Assembly (NCBI GenBank): GCA_964433135.1
Contig: CAYSQW010000033.1
Span: 1-39,155 of the forward strand
Reading direction: 5' to 3'
DNA: 39,155 bases
DNA from: CAYSQW01 sp964433135
GTDB taxonomy: Bacteria > Acidobacteriota > Aminicenantia > Aminicenantales > Aminicenantaceae
This document shows positions 8,916 through 16,331 of this stretch, in pieces. The notes under the pieces are model-generated. The model searched no databases, was not told the DNA's origin, and saw nothing but the letters and a program-made list of their open reading frames with translations. The position numbers were made by a program, and so were the translations under genes. Position 1 is the first letter of the stretch. Each line of letters starts with the position of its first letter.

Positions 8916-9061
8916 CTTTGATAATTCTGGATTAGCCACGGAGCAAGGTTGCAGTAGCGATAAGGAAGCAACTCGTGAGGCGTACTTCAGTACGTCGATC
9001 GGGTTGCAACGAAGTCGATGCTGTGAGATTGCTTCGCCCGGAGGGTGGAAAGGGATGATGA
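8893..9061 (+). other. Long inverted-repeat element, predicted ~170-nt structured RNA or MITE-like insertion
   Basis: The ends TCATCATCCGTTTCCA (8893-8908) and TGGAAAGGGATGATGA (9046-9061) pair at 15 of 16 positions. Inside lie four further nested arms. These are 8939-8946 with 9029-9036 (8 bp, one G-U), 8952-8961 with 9014-9023 (9 of 10, two G-U), GCAACTCG 8968-8975 with CGGGTTGC 9000-9007, and GGCGTAC 8979-8985 with GTACGTC 8990-8996 around a TTCA loop. Together they give one nearly continuous imperfect hairpin. No gene of its own is present. It lies between the permease and the thioredoxin gene and so is likely within their transcript. It resembles palindromic intergenic repeats or small non-autonomous elements; I do not recognise it as a named RNA family. 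Confidence 0.75.
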
Positions 9062-9099
9062 TAAAATGGATTTTTTACCAATGATTGTTTTTATGCAAC

Positions 9100-9124
9100 A
9101 CTCATCATCCGTTTCCATGAATAA
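9100..9124 (+). repeat. 25-bp direct repeat, copy 2
   Basis: This is identical to 8891-8915 and ends six bases before the AAGGAG ribosome site of the thioredoxin gene (9131-9136). Its TCATCATCCGTTTCC segment (9102-9116) can also pair with the element's right arm at 9047-9061, which gives an alternative hairpin with a 40-base loop. Confidence 0.95.
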
Positions 9125-9142
9125 TTCAGAAAGGAGAGATTT

Positions 9143-9388
9143 ATGATTACAGTTCAAATCTTAGGCACCGGCTGCCCGAAATGCAAGAAACTGGCGGCCA
9201 ACGCAGAAGCCGCGGCTCGCGAACTGCAAATCGAGGTCAAGCTGGTAAAAGTAACCGATATCAATGAGATAATGAGCTTCGGCATCATGATAACGCCGGG
9301 ATTTGCGGTTAACGGTAAAGTTTTGAGCACGGGCAAGGTTTTGAGCGTTGATGCGATAAAGGGAATGCTCCATAACGCACCCGCTTGA
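9143..9388 (+). CDS. Small thioredoxin-like disulfide protein (TM0996/MTH895 type)
   Basis: This 81-residue protein is a minimal thioredoxin fold. It opens with the strand MITVQILGTG directly followed by the redox motif CPKC, then the helix KKLAANAEAAARELQ, and later the cis-proline region MITPGFAVNGKVLS. These features define the small thioredoxin family often annotated as redox-active disulfide protein. It can reduce or exchange disulfides in the cytoplasm. AAGGAG lies six bases before the ATG. Such genes are often found beside ArsR and DUF318 permease genes, so it probably supplies thiols to the efflux system or reduces its cysteines (inference). Its leader contains the second copy of the 25-bp repeat, so its translation could be influenced by that structure. 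Confidence 0.9.
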   Translation: MITVQILGTGCPKCKKLAANAEAAARELQIEVKLVKVTDINEIMSFGIMITPGFAVNGKVLSTGKVLSVDAIKGMLHNAPA

Positions 9389-9408
9389 GATACATTTTCT
9401 TCTATCCT

Positions 9409-9437
9409 TTGTAAACGGCTTCCGTATAACATAATAT
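9409..9437 (+). promoter_or_regulatory. Promoter of the APC permease gene overlapped by a perfect palindrome
   Basis: TTGTAA (9409-9414) and TAATAT (9432-9437) are 17 bases apart. The perfect inverted repeat TCCGTATA-acataa-TATACGGA (9421-9442) covers the spacer and the -10 box. No T-run follows it, so it is more likely an operator for a dimeric repressor than a terminator. Confidence 0.55.
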
Positions 9438-9455
9438 ACGGATCATGGAAATCGC

Positions 9456-10886
9456 ATGAAAAACGAACCCGGACAGGACAATCCCATCGCCAAATCACAC
9501 TCTCCCGATAACGGCCTGACAAAGAAGATCGGTCTCTTTCCGGTGACCAATATCGTTGTCGCCAACATGATCGGCGCCGGCATCTTCACGACGTCGGGCC
9601 TTCTGATGCAGGACCTGCATCACCCGATATTGATGCTCGTGCTTTGGCTCGTCGGAGGATTGATGGCGATATGCGGAGCTCTCAGCTACGGCGAATTGGG
9701 CGCCGCCATCCCCCGAGCGGGAGGGGAATATGTCTTCCTCTCACGGCTGTTCCACCCGGCATTCGGATTCCTCAGCGGGTGGGTCTCTTTCTTTGCGGGT
9801 TTCTCCGCCCCCATCGCGGCCTCAGCCATCGGTTTCTCAGAATATCTGATACGTGCATTCCCCGGAATCGGAAAGATAGGGATCTTTCCGCAGCAGGTAG
9901 AACCTTCCATTGTAAAAAAAATCTTCGCCGTCCTGATCATTCTCATCTTCACTTCCATTCATATCAGGGGGATTCATTTCGGTTCCAGGGTACAGAACCT
10001 GCTTACCGCTTTAAAGGTAGCGTTGATCGTGGGTCTCGTCGTGGTAGGTTTTTCGATCGGTTCCGGAAACCTCCAGCATTTAAATCAAAGCGTTCCCCTG
10101 GATCTGAGCTTTGGAGGCTGGAAAACCATGGGACTCGGATTGATGTGGATCATGTTCGCCTACAGCGGTTGGAATGCCGCCGCCTATATAGGCTCAGAAG
10201 TGAAAAATCCCGCCCGGAATCTCCCTCGATCGTTGATCCTTGGCACCGGAACCGTCATCTTGCTGTACTTCCTGCTGAATCTTCTCTATGTATATGCCGT
10301 TCCTCCCTCCGAAATGGAAGGAGTGATCTCCATCGGAGGATTGGCCGTCGGCAACCTTTTTGGCAAATCCTTTGAAAACATTCTCTCGCTTTTCATCTCC
10401 TTCGCCCTCTTTTCCTCGCTCAGCGCTTACATCATTCTCGGACCCCGCGTATATTATTCCATGGCTAAGGACGGTCTTTTTTTCAAGTTTGCAGGTTCCG
10501 TTCATCCAAAGTACGGAGTTCCGGCCAAATCCATCATCCTGCAGGGCGCTATCGCATCGGTGTTTGTTCTGTTCGGCACCTTCGATCAAATCCTGACCTA
10601 TATGGGATTCTCCCTGGGTGTTTTTCCCCTCCTTGCCGTCATCGGCGTATTCAAATTGAGAAAACGAAAAATGGGGGCATATAAGATGCCCGGATTCCCG
10701 GCGGCTCCGCTGATCTACCTGTTGGGCGGAATCACGATTCTTCTCCTGGGCTACTTTGAAAGACCGTTCGAGTCGACCATCGCCGTCGTCACTGTTTTGC
10801 TTGGAATTCCCGTCTATCTCAAACTCAAAAAAAATAATGAAACGCTTGTCTCGGAGTCCCCGGCTCCGGATGCGGATTCCGAATAA
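9456..10886 (+). CDS. APC-superfamily amino acid permease
   Basis: This 476-residue inner-membrane carrier has about twelve hydrophobic segments. The first contains VTNIVVANMIGAGIFTTSG, the glycine-rich GAGIF motif that binds the substrate backbone in APC and LeuT-fold transporters. SYGELGAAIPRAGGEYVFLSR is the conserved second region, and YSGWNAAAYIGSEVKNPARNLPRS is the family signature around segment six. It would import amino acids, probably by proton symport or exchange; the specific amino acid cannot be told. It has its own promoter with an overlapping palindrome, so it appears to be regulated separately from the upstream thioredoxin gene. GGA lies seven bases before the ATG; the leader is only about a dozen bases. 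Confidence 0.9.
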   Translation: MKNEPGQDNPIAKSHSPDNGLTKKIGLFPVTNIVVANMIGAGIFTTSGLLMQDLHHPILMLVLWLVGGLMAICGALSYGELGAAIPRAGGEYVFLSRLFHPAFGFLSGWVSFFAGFSAPIAASAIGFSEYLIRAFPGIGKIGIFPQQVEPSIVKKIFAVLIILIFTSIHIRGIHFGSRVQNLLTALKVALIVGLVVVGFSIGSGNLQHLNQSVPLDLSFGGWKTMGLGLMWIMFAYSGWNAAAYIGSEVKNPARNLPRSLILGTGTVILLYFLLNLLYVYAVPPSEMEGVISIGGLAVGNLFGKSFENILSLFISFALFSSLSAYIILGPRVYYSMAKDGLFFKFAGSVHPKYGVPAKSIILQGAIASVFVLFGTFDQILTYMGFSLGVFPLLAVIGVFKLRKRKMGAYKMPGFPAAPLIYLLGGITILLLGYFERPFESTIAVVTVLLGIPVYLKLKKNNETLVSESPAPDADSE

Positions 10887-11002
10887 TCGACTTCCGTCTC
10901 CCCTTCTTTCCATCGCGGATTTCCGCCTCACCGGAAGGCATCTCTTTTTTATTTCTCCGGATAAACCCCGCTAAAAGACACCACCTTGAAAACGCTTGAA
11001 AC

Positions 11003-11031
11003 TTGAATAATATCCTTACTTTGTCTATAAT
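11003..11031 (+). promoter_or_regulatory. Promoter of the osmC-like gene
   Basis: TTGAAT (11003-11008) and a perfect TATAAT (11026-11031) are 17 bases apart. Transcription would start near 11038, which leaves a leader of about 80 bases before the ATG at 11120. This rules out the upstream open frame as coding. Confidence 0.8.
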
Positions 11032-11119
11032 ATTAGAGAGGTTTAGTTGGAATCATAAGGCCGAATATTTTAAAGGCCATTCATTCCATAAATACATATT
11101 TTTTGCAAGGAGTCCTCAT

Positions 11120-11518
11120 ATGCAATCTACATCAAAATGGGTAAAAAACTATCAATCCGTCGTCGACAACGGGCGTAATCATGCCGTCGTGATCGATCTC
11201 CCCAAAGGTCAAAACGGCGACGACCTCGCTCCCACGGCCCTGGAGCTGGCGCTCATGGGGTTGTCCGGCTGCATCTCAACCATATTCGCCATGGTGGCCT
11301 CCAAAATGCGCCTGGAATTCACTCAACTCGAAGTTGAGTTGAATGCGGAAAAAGGCGAAAAGACCATCACGGAAGCCGGATTCGTGCTTAAAATTTCGAG
11401 CAAGGCATCCGAAGAAAAAATCCAAAAGTGTTTGGACGCGACATTGAAAACGTGTCCCGTCGGCGTTCTGTTCGCCAACGCGGGCGTTGAGGTTAAAGCC
11501 TCCATCGTCCGGATTTAA
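11120..11518 (+). CDS. OsmC/Ohr-superfamily protein
   Basis: This 132-residue protein belongs to the OsmC family, dimers that reduce organic or lipid peroxides through a cysteine pair. The first cysteine lies in the helix LALMGLSGCISTIF (Cys51) and the second in LKTCPVGVLFAN (Cys112), which matches the expected pair; a third lies at residue 104. The form with TCPV and a short N-terminus is closer to the YhfA-like subgroup, for which the substrate is poorly known. The ATG at 11120 is chosen because AAGGAG lies seven bases before it and a consensus promoter ends upstream. It is a single-gene unit with a strong terminator at 11530-11579. Confidence 0.88.
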   Translation: MQSTSKWVKNYQSVVDNGRNHAVVIDLPKGQNGDDLAPTALELALMGLSGCISTIFAMVASKMRLEFTQLEVELNAEKGEKTITEAGFVLKISSKASEEKIQKCLDATLKTCPVGVLFANAGVEVKASIVRI

Positions 11519-11529
11519 ACGATCCGTCA

Positions 11530-11579
11530 GGCCGCAGGAAAGAATCCGTTCGCCGGGTTCTTGAATGCGGCTTTTTTTT
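11530..11579 (+). terminator. Intrinsic terminator after the osmC-like gene
   Basis: GCCGCA (11531-11536) pairs with TGCGGC, and inside it AAGAATCC pairs with GGGTTCTT. The long stem is followed directly by eight T residues. Confidence 0.9.
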
Positions 11580-11628
11580 GTGTGTTTTTATGGAGACGGC
11601 TCGATCCCTCGTCCTCGCCGATCTCCAC

Positions 11629-12702
11629 TTATATCCATTTCTTTTTTTTGAAAAATAGAATCATACCGACCGCCAGGCCGATGAGAAGCAGCCAAACCAC
11701 GGGATAACCCCACTTCCACTCGAGTTCCGGCATGAAACGGAAATTCATTCCATAGATTCCGGCTACAAATGTAAGCGGGATGAAGATCGTAGCGATAATG
11801 GTTAAGACCTTCATGGTTTCGTTCATGCGGTTGCTGAGACTGGAAAGATACGTGTCATGCAAACCGCTCAACATATCCCTGAATGTTTCCACCGTATCGA
11901 TGATCTGAATGGTGTGATCATAAACATCCCGAAAAAACCGACGAGTCGGCTCCTTCACAAGATTTGATTCCTCCCGCTCTAAGTTGGCGACCAATTCCCG
12001 CAAAGGCCATATCGATTTGCGCATAAAAAGGATTTCTTTTCGCATGTGGTGTATATTCCCAAGCGTTTCATGCGCGGGATTCGCAACGATCGAATTCTCC
12101 ATCACCTCAAGGTCTTCTCCTAATCTTTCAAGAATCTGAAAATATCGATCGACAATTGAATCCAACAGCGCGTAAGCAAGGTAGTCGCAGCCCCGATTTC
12201 TGATACGCCCTTTTCCACTACGGATTCGTTTTCTTACGGGTTCGAAGGCGTCTCCGCGGCGTTCTTGAAAGCACAGCACCGTATGCGGTGTCAGGACCAG
12301 GCTAACCTGCTCCCCTACCACTTCATGATGTTCCTCGCTATAATCCAGCATTTTCAATACGACATATATAAATCCGTCGAAAACTTCCATTTTCGGTCGC
12401 TGATCAGGGGTCAGTATATCCTCAATGACAAGAGGGTGCAGATGGAACATGGCTCCCAGATCGGCGACGATATCCGCACGATGAATCCCGTCGATATTGA
12501 TCCATGAAACCGTTGGCGATTCACGAAACGCCTCGATTTCCGCAATCGTAATTCCTTTAAACTCCTGGACCTTGTCCGAATCGTAATCCAGAACCGTGAT
12601 TTCAACCTCTTGATCGTGAATCCGCCCCGAGTATTCAGCCGTACCGGGAGGAATTCCTATCTTCCCTTTCCCTTTGCGAATGAATTTCCCCAGTCCCTTC
12701 AT
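11629..12702 (-). CDS. corA: CorA-type magnesium/cobalt transporter
   Basis: This roughly 357-residue protein forms pentameric Mg2+ channels in the inner membrane. A long cytoplasmic part rich in charged helices (WINIDGIHRADIVADLG through the stalk helix LGNIHHMRKEILFMRKSIWPLRELV) is followed by two C-terminal membrane segments. The first ends in the invariant GMN motif (GIYGMNF), with the loop MPELEWKWGYP that carries the acidic residues at the pore mouth. The second ends in the basic tail FFKKKKWI. The ATG at 12700-12702 is preferred since GGAGG lies five bases before it; the upstream ATG sits on the ribosome site itself. A near-ideal promoter at 12773-12800 precedes it. It ends facing the osmC terminator. 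Confidence 0.92.
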   Translation of the reverse strand: MKGLGKFIRKGKGKIGIPPGTAEYSGRIHDQEVEITVLDYDSDKVQEFKGITIAEIEAFRESPTVSWINIDGIHRADIVADLGAMFHLHPLVIEDILTPDQRPKMEVFDGFIYVVLKMLDYSEEHHEVVGEQVSLVLTPHTVLCFQERRGDAFEPVRKRIRSGKGRIRNRGCDYLAYALLDSIVDRYFQILERLGEDLEVMENSIVANPAHETLGNIHHMRKEILFMRKSIWPLRELVANLEREESNLVKEPTRRFFRDVYDHTIQIIDTVETFRDMLSGLHDTYLSSLSNRMNETMKVLTIIATIFIPLTFVAGIYGMNFRFMPELEWKWGYPVVWLLLIGLAVGMILFFKKKKWI

Positions 12703-12772
12703 CTCTCCCTCCATAAACCGGATTCATCCCCGTACATGCTTTTACTCCGTTGTATTCCCGGAGACATCCTCG

Positions 12773-12800
12773 ATTATATATTCCGGCAATTGAATGTCAA
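12773..12800 (-). promoter_or_regulatory. Consensus promoter of corA
   Basis: Read on the minus strand, TTGACA (12795-12800) and TATAAT (12773-12778) are both perfect and are 16 bases apart. The leader to the ATG at 12702 is about 65 bases and shows only a small hairpin. I see no M-box Mg2+ riboswitch. Confidence 0.8.
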
Positions 12801-12904
12801 CCGCCCGCTCCCGATAAAGCTCGTGCCCTCCCCCGATCCCGACCGCATGCCGTAGAGGTCTTTCCACTCTTAGGTCCCACCATCGCTGTTTCGAGCCTAC
12901 CGCT

Positions 12905-12934
12905 TTGGCGCAGCGGCATACATTTCTCTATAAA
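12905..12934 (+). promoter_or_regulatory. Possible promoter of the DUF502 gene
   Basis: TTGGCG (12905-12910) and TATAAA (12929-12934) lie 18 bases apart, upstream of the gene at 13019. The rest of the 316-base gap between corA and this gene holds the corA promoter and a small dyad CCGCT/AGCGG near 12898-12914. I see no gene in it. Confidence 0.45.
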
Positions 12935-13018
12935 AAAGTGGATAATTAGGCTAAAGTAAAAGATACACTCCGTCAGAAAGAACATAGCAGCACTTTTCGA
13001 ATCCCAAGGAGGATGAAG

Positions 13019-13621
13019 ATGGCCGCAAAAAAATTCACGAAAACCATCCGCAATCAATTCATCACCGGCATTATCATCATTATCCCGGTGTGGGTGACGG
13101 TTCTCATGATCCGAGCCGTCATCAATGTCGTCAACCGCACCTTCGCCTATCTGCCCCCTTCGCTCCAACCCCGAACCTATATCTCCTTCCCGGGCATCGG
13201 GCTTATCATTGCCTTGGTGTTGATCTTTCTGATCGGAATATTCGCAAATAATTTTTTCGGAAAAAAGCTCATCGCACTGGCTGAAACGGTCCTCTCAAAA
13301 ATCCCGATCATAAAGACCATTTACCAAGGGGTGAAACATTTGACAGCCGGGATCATGAGCGACAAAAAAATCTTTTCTCGAGTGGTGATGATGGAGTTTC
13401 CGATCAAAGGTTTGCAGTTTATCGGTTTTGTCACCGGAGAAGACAGAGCCCTTTTCCCGGATGGATCCTCAAAAAAAATGCTCAAGATCTTCATCCCCAC
13501 GACTCCCAATCCGACCTCGGGCTTCTTTTGTATGGCGGAAGAGGGCCAAGTAACACCGCTGGATATCAGCGTGGAGGAAGCTTTCAAACTGATCATCTCC
13601 GCGGGATACGCCAAGCTGTAA
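13019..13621 (+). CDS. DUF502 membrane protein
   Basis: This 200-residue inner-membrane protein matches the DUF502 family, found widely in bacteria and in plant homologues linked to membrane traffic, with no biochemical role I can name. Two membrane segments occur at FITGIIIIIPVWVTVLMI and IGLIIALVLIFLIGIF. They are followed by the conserved IPIIKTIYQGVKHL and by a soluble part containing GFVTGED, PTTPNPTSGFFCM and the final SVEEAFKLIISAG. The start at 13019 is preferred because AAGGAGG is six bases before it, whereas the ATG at 13013 touches that site. It appears to be a single-gene unit, and the next gene begins 167 bases downstream. Confidence 0.88.
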   Translation: MAAKKFTKTIRNQFITGIIIIIPVWVTVLMIRAVINVVNRTFAYLPPSLQPRTYISFPGIGLIIALVLIFLIGIFANNFFGKKLIALAETVLSKIPIIKTIYQGVKHLTAGIMSDKKIFSRVVMMEFPIKGLQFIGFVTGEDRALFPDGSSKKMLKIFIPTTPNPTSGFFCMAEEGQVTPLDISVEEAFKLIISAGYAKL

Positions 13622-13788
13622 ACCGGCCGAATATCAGAGAAACCTCTTTTTCAGTTCCAACCGTACGATCAATATTTTCTTTTTCCCGGACCATATGATA
13701 GCCTATAAATCCAAGCGGACCGGCCTGACCGTCTGCGGAGACGAGTCTGTATCGGGTCCGTGATTGCCAGGAAAGGAGAACGCTTCAC

Positions 13789-15147
13789 ATGAGATCGTTT
13801 AAACACTCCATGATTGTCATCATCGTGCTCGCCTTGACGGGCTTGCTGCAGGCCCAAGATCCGGGAGTATCCGGAGCCGGGGATATCGATAACATCCTGC
13901 CGCTGCGCACGCGAGCCAAAATTCACAACGATATTCTGGAATGGAGGCTGGAACACATCCTCCCCGAGCTGATGCGACGCGAAGGCATCGATCTCTGGAT
14001 CGTGCTCAACCGCGAAAACAATGAAGACCCGGTTTACCTCTCCATGGTCAGCAAACCTAATGACTGGGCACGGAGGCTGTCCATTCTCCTCTTTCACGAC
14101 CAGGGGGAAAAAGGCGTCGCCCGTTTGACCGCCAATTGGCACGGCACCAGTACCACGGGCCCTCTCTACACAAACATCCTGAAGGACAAATCCAAAGATG
14201 TGCAAAGCCAATTCGACTGCATCGTAGACTATATCAAAAAACACAACCCAAAAAAGATAGGCCTCAATTACTCAAAGTCCTGGAATTATGGAGATGGACT
14301 GACCGTCGGACTGTGGAAAGAATTCCTGAATACGCTTCCCGAGTCCTATCACGACCGGATCGTCTCTGCGGAATACCTGTGTGTGGGTTGGCTGGAAACC
14401 CGCAGCCCTCAGGAATTGAGCAATTACCGCATCGTCTGCGGCGTAGCCCATGACATCATCGCGGAAGCCTTTTCCAACCGCGTCATCGTACCCAATCTCA
14501 CCACCACCGATGACGTCAGTTGGTGGATGCGGCAACGGGTCAAAGATCTCGGGATGGATTATTGGTCCGAATTCAACGTTCAGATTCAGCGCTCCCCAAA
14601 AGATAAAAAACTGTACGGTGAAAACGACAATATAATTCGCCGCGGCGACTGTCTATGGACCGATTTCTGTCTGGTTTACCTGGAGCTGAGAACCGATATC
14701 AACGGTCAAGCCTATGTGTGCCGGCTCGGCGAGAAGGACGCACCGGAAGGCATCAAAAACGCCCTCCGCCGGGCACACCGCGTTCAGGAAATCTACATGA
14801 GCGAATTCAAAGAGGGACGCACCGGAAACGAGGTTCTGAAAAGCGCCTTGGCCAAAGCCCGCGCCGAAGGCCTGAATCCCAGGATCTATTCCCACCCCAT
14901 CGGCAGTTACGGACACGGCGCCGGCACCACCATCGGAAGGACCGAACGCCAGGACGGTGTTCCCGTTATGGGAGATTACCCTCTGCATTATAACACCTGC
15001 TATTCCGTTGAAGTCAGCAGCACCACCAAGATTCCCGAATGGGACGGCGGGGAATTGACGATCGGCCCTGAAGACAATGCGGCATTCACCCGGAAGGGGA
15101 TATGGTTTCTGGACGGCCGGCAGGAAAATTTTTATCTGGTCCGTTGA
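13789..15147 (+). CDS. Exported M24-family Xaa-Pro aminopeptidase-like metallopeptidase
   Basis: The 452-residue protein has a signal peptide (basic start, hydrophobic run, cut near LLQAQ at about residue 22), an N-terminal creatinase-like domain (about 35-190) and a C-terminal pita-bread domain. All five metal ligands expected of M24 are visible. Two Asp lie eleven residues apart in WTDFCLVYLELRTD, a His lies in YGHGAG, and Glu residues lie in CYSVEVSS and GRQENFYLV. The family removes N-terminal residues, often before proline, using two divalent metals. The periplasmic location suggests peptide scavenging together with the neighbouring peptidases. AGGAG lies ten bases before the ATG. Confidence 0.88.
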   Translation: MRSFKHSMIVIIVLALTGLLQAQDPGVSGAGDIDNILPLRTRAKIHNDILEWRLEHILPELMRREGIDLWIVLNRENNEDPVYLSMVSKPNDWARRLSILLFHDQGEKGVARLTANWHGTSTTGPLYTNILKDKSKDVQSQFDCIVDYIKKHNPKKIGLNYSKSWNYGDGLTVGLWKEFLNTLPESYHDRIVSAEYLCVGWLETRSPQELSNYRIVCGVAHDIIAEAFSNRVIVPNLTTTDDVSWWMRQRVKDLGMDYWSEFNVQIQRSPKDKKLYGENDNIIRRGDCLWTDFCLVYLELRTDINGQAYVCRLGEKDAPEGIKNALRRAHRVQEIYMSEFKEGRTGNEVLKSALAKARAEGLNPRIYSHPIGSYGHGAGTTIGRTERQDGVPVMGDYPLHYNTCYSVEVSSTTKIPEWDGGELTIGPEDNAAFTRKGIWFLDGRQENFYLVR

Positions 15148-15167
15148 ACGGCCCCCATACCGATTAT

Positions 15168-15175
15168 GTTACAAT
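15168..15175 (+). promoter_or_regulatory. Extended -10 promoter of the small charged protein gene
   Basis: TGTTACAAT carries the TGn extension before a good -10 box and lies 30 bases before the ATG at 15205. A TTGAAC lies 20 bases upstream, too far to be an ideal -35. Confidence 0.45.
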
Positions 15176-15204
15176 AAGATCAAATCTTAAGGGAGAACCA
15201 GCAT

Positions 15205-15531
15205 ATGGGTGAAAAGGATAAGGATATTTTTTCAGAGATCGGCGAACGCTTGAAGGAAATCGGGGAAGCATTGAAACCGCATTTCGACAAAGCGGAACGA
15301 ACGCTGAAAGATTTCGACTCCGCCGTGGAACCCGCGTTGGCGGATCTCAGTGACAAGCTGCGTGAACTCGGAGGAGTCCTCAAACCTCCGTCCGAAGATT
15401 TTTCGGAACGCATCAAACAATGGGGAGAATCCGCCAAACCCGTGGTCACGGATCTCGGACAGCGCATTCGGAAATGGAATGAATACGCTGAGGAAAGCGA
15501 ACCCGAATCCCGGAAGAAAAAAGGGGATTGA
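15205..15531 (+). CDS. Small charged helical protein, function unknown
   Basis: I do not recognise this 108-residue protein. It has no signal or membrane segment and is almost wholly charged and amphipathic, with many Glu and Lys. Three related stretches repeat a pattern of helix, then KPH/KPP/KPV, then helix: IGEALKPHFDKAERTLKDF, LGGVLKPPSEDFSERIKQW and WGESAKPVVTDLGQRIRKW. They suggest an internal triplication of about 35 residues that folds as a helical bundle. The tail is basic (ESRKKKGD). GGGAG lies about ten bases before the ATG and a promoter-like sequence lies upstream. It ends 196 bases before the methyltransferase gene; a small hairpin CCGGAT/ATCCGG (15535-15552) follows the stop but has no T-run. 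Confidence 0.7.
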   Translation: MGEKDKDIFSEIGERLKEIGEALKPHFDKAERTLKDFDSAVEPALADLSDKLRELGGVLKPPSEDFSERIKQWGESAKPVVTDLGQRIRKWNEYAEESEPESRKKKGD

Positions 15532-15727
15532 TTCCGGATCATTCCATCCGGGCCCGTTCCTTCCGGATTCCTCAACTCCATCAGTGAACGGCCCCATTCT
15601 TTTTTCTTTCACAGGACACACCCGCCGGAAATCGGGATCGGAATGATTTCATCGATAGATATGATGATCAGCCTAGTGATGCCGTCGTTCTCCTCAGCCG
15701 TATCCCTTTGACGGAAGACACGACATA

Positions 15728-16327
15728 ATGAATAAGAAGGCCCCGCGATTTACAGCCCCTATTACCCGATACCGGCACCTTCTCCGCCTCGATCCATCCA
15801 CCCCGATCCTAGACGTCGGCAGCGGTTACGGCCGGGCGCTGGCGTTTTTCCGGAGCTTGGGGTTTTCCTCTCTTTACGGGTTGGAACCTGATCCCCGCTT
15901 CTTTGTCGAAGGCAGTTCCTATCCCGTTGCCATCGCCAAAGGGGAAGCCGCCCCCTTCCACAGCGGAAGCTTCGGTGCGGTTGTCATGGTCGGAGTGCTT
16001 TCATATATCCTGGAGGATGAACGGCGAGAAGTTCTCTTCAAGGAGCTCGAGCGAATCCTGCCGCCCGAAGGACTGCTGTGCGGTTCTTGTTTCCTGCTCA
16101 GCCCCGACCCTTATCATCAACGGAAATATCGGCAGGGGCGCATACGGTTCGGCGTGGACGGGGCCTTTGAATCCGACTCCGGCGGCATCTACCGCCACTC
16201 CCGTGCTTCCGATCTTCGGAAGCTGCTGGACCATTTCGACATCCTCAGCTGGAAACAGGAGATGTTCACGACCCAAAATAAACGGCAGTCACTGGGGCTG
16301 GTCTTCGAGGCCCTGAAAAAAGAATGA
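15728..16327 (+). CDS. Class I SAM-dependent methyltransferase
   Basis: This 199-residue cytoplasmic protein has the Rossmann-type SAM-binding pattern. Motif I is ILDVGSGYGRALAFF (about residues 24-38), the acidic end of the second strand is LYGLEPDP, and motif IV-like sequence is GAVVMVGVLSYILEDE with the helix RREVLFKELERILPPEGLLCGSCF. This order matches Methyltransf_11-type enzymes acting on small molecules. The substrate is not evident. It is slightly short but complete, ending four bases from the stop of the convergent M28 gene. GGAAG about ten bases before the ATG is a weak ribosome site. Confidence 0.82.
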   Translation: MNKKAPRFTAPITRYRHLLRLDPSTPILDVGSGYGRALAFFRSLGFSSLYGLEPDPRFFVEGSSYPVAIAKGEAAPFHSGSFGAVVMVGVLSYILEDERREVLFKELERILPPEGLLCGSCFLLSPDPYHQRKYRQGRIRFGVDGAFESDSGGIYRHSRASDLRKLLDHFDILSWKQEMFTTQNKRQSLGLVFEALKKE

Positions 16328-16331
16328 TTTT

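Noticed and set aside
8149..9084. 311-codon plus-strand frame running through the structured element
   Set aside because: Most of it overlaps the permease in another frame, and it has no ribosome site or protein pattern. The element is therefore treated as non-coding.
8891..9124. Simple transposon reading with the 25-bp repeats as target-site duplications
   Set aside because: The left inverted-repeat arm lies inside the direct repeat, which does not fit ordinary target duplication, and no transposase is present. A MITE origin is kept only as one option.
12703..12772. M-box type Mg2+ riboswitch in the corA leader
   Set aside because: The leader is only about 65 bases with one weak hairpin, too short for the known M-box.
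12820..12960. Possible small RNA between corA and the DUF502 gene
   Set aside because: Only short dyads (ATGCCG/CGGCAT, CCGCT/AGCGG) and no terminator; not enough for a call.
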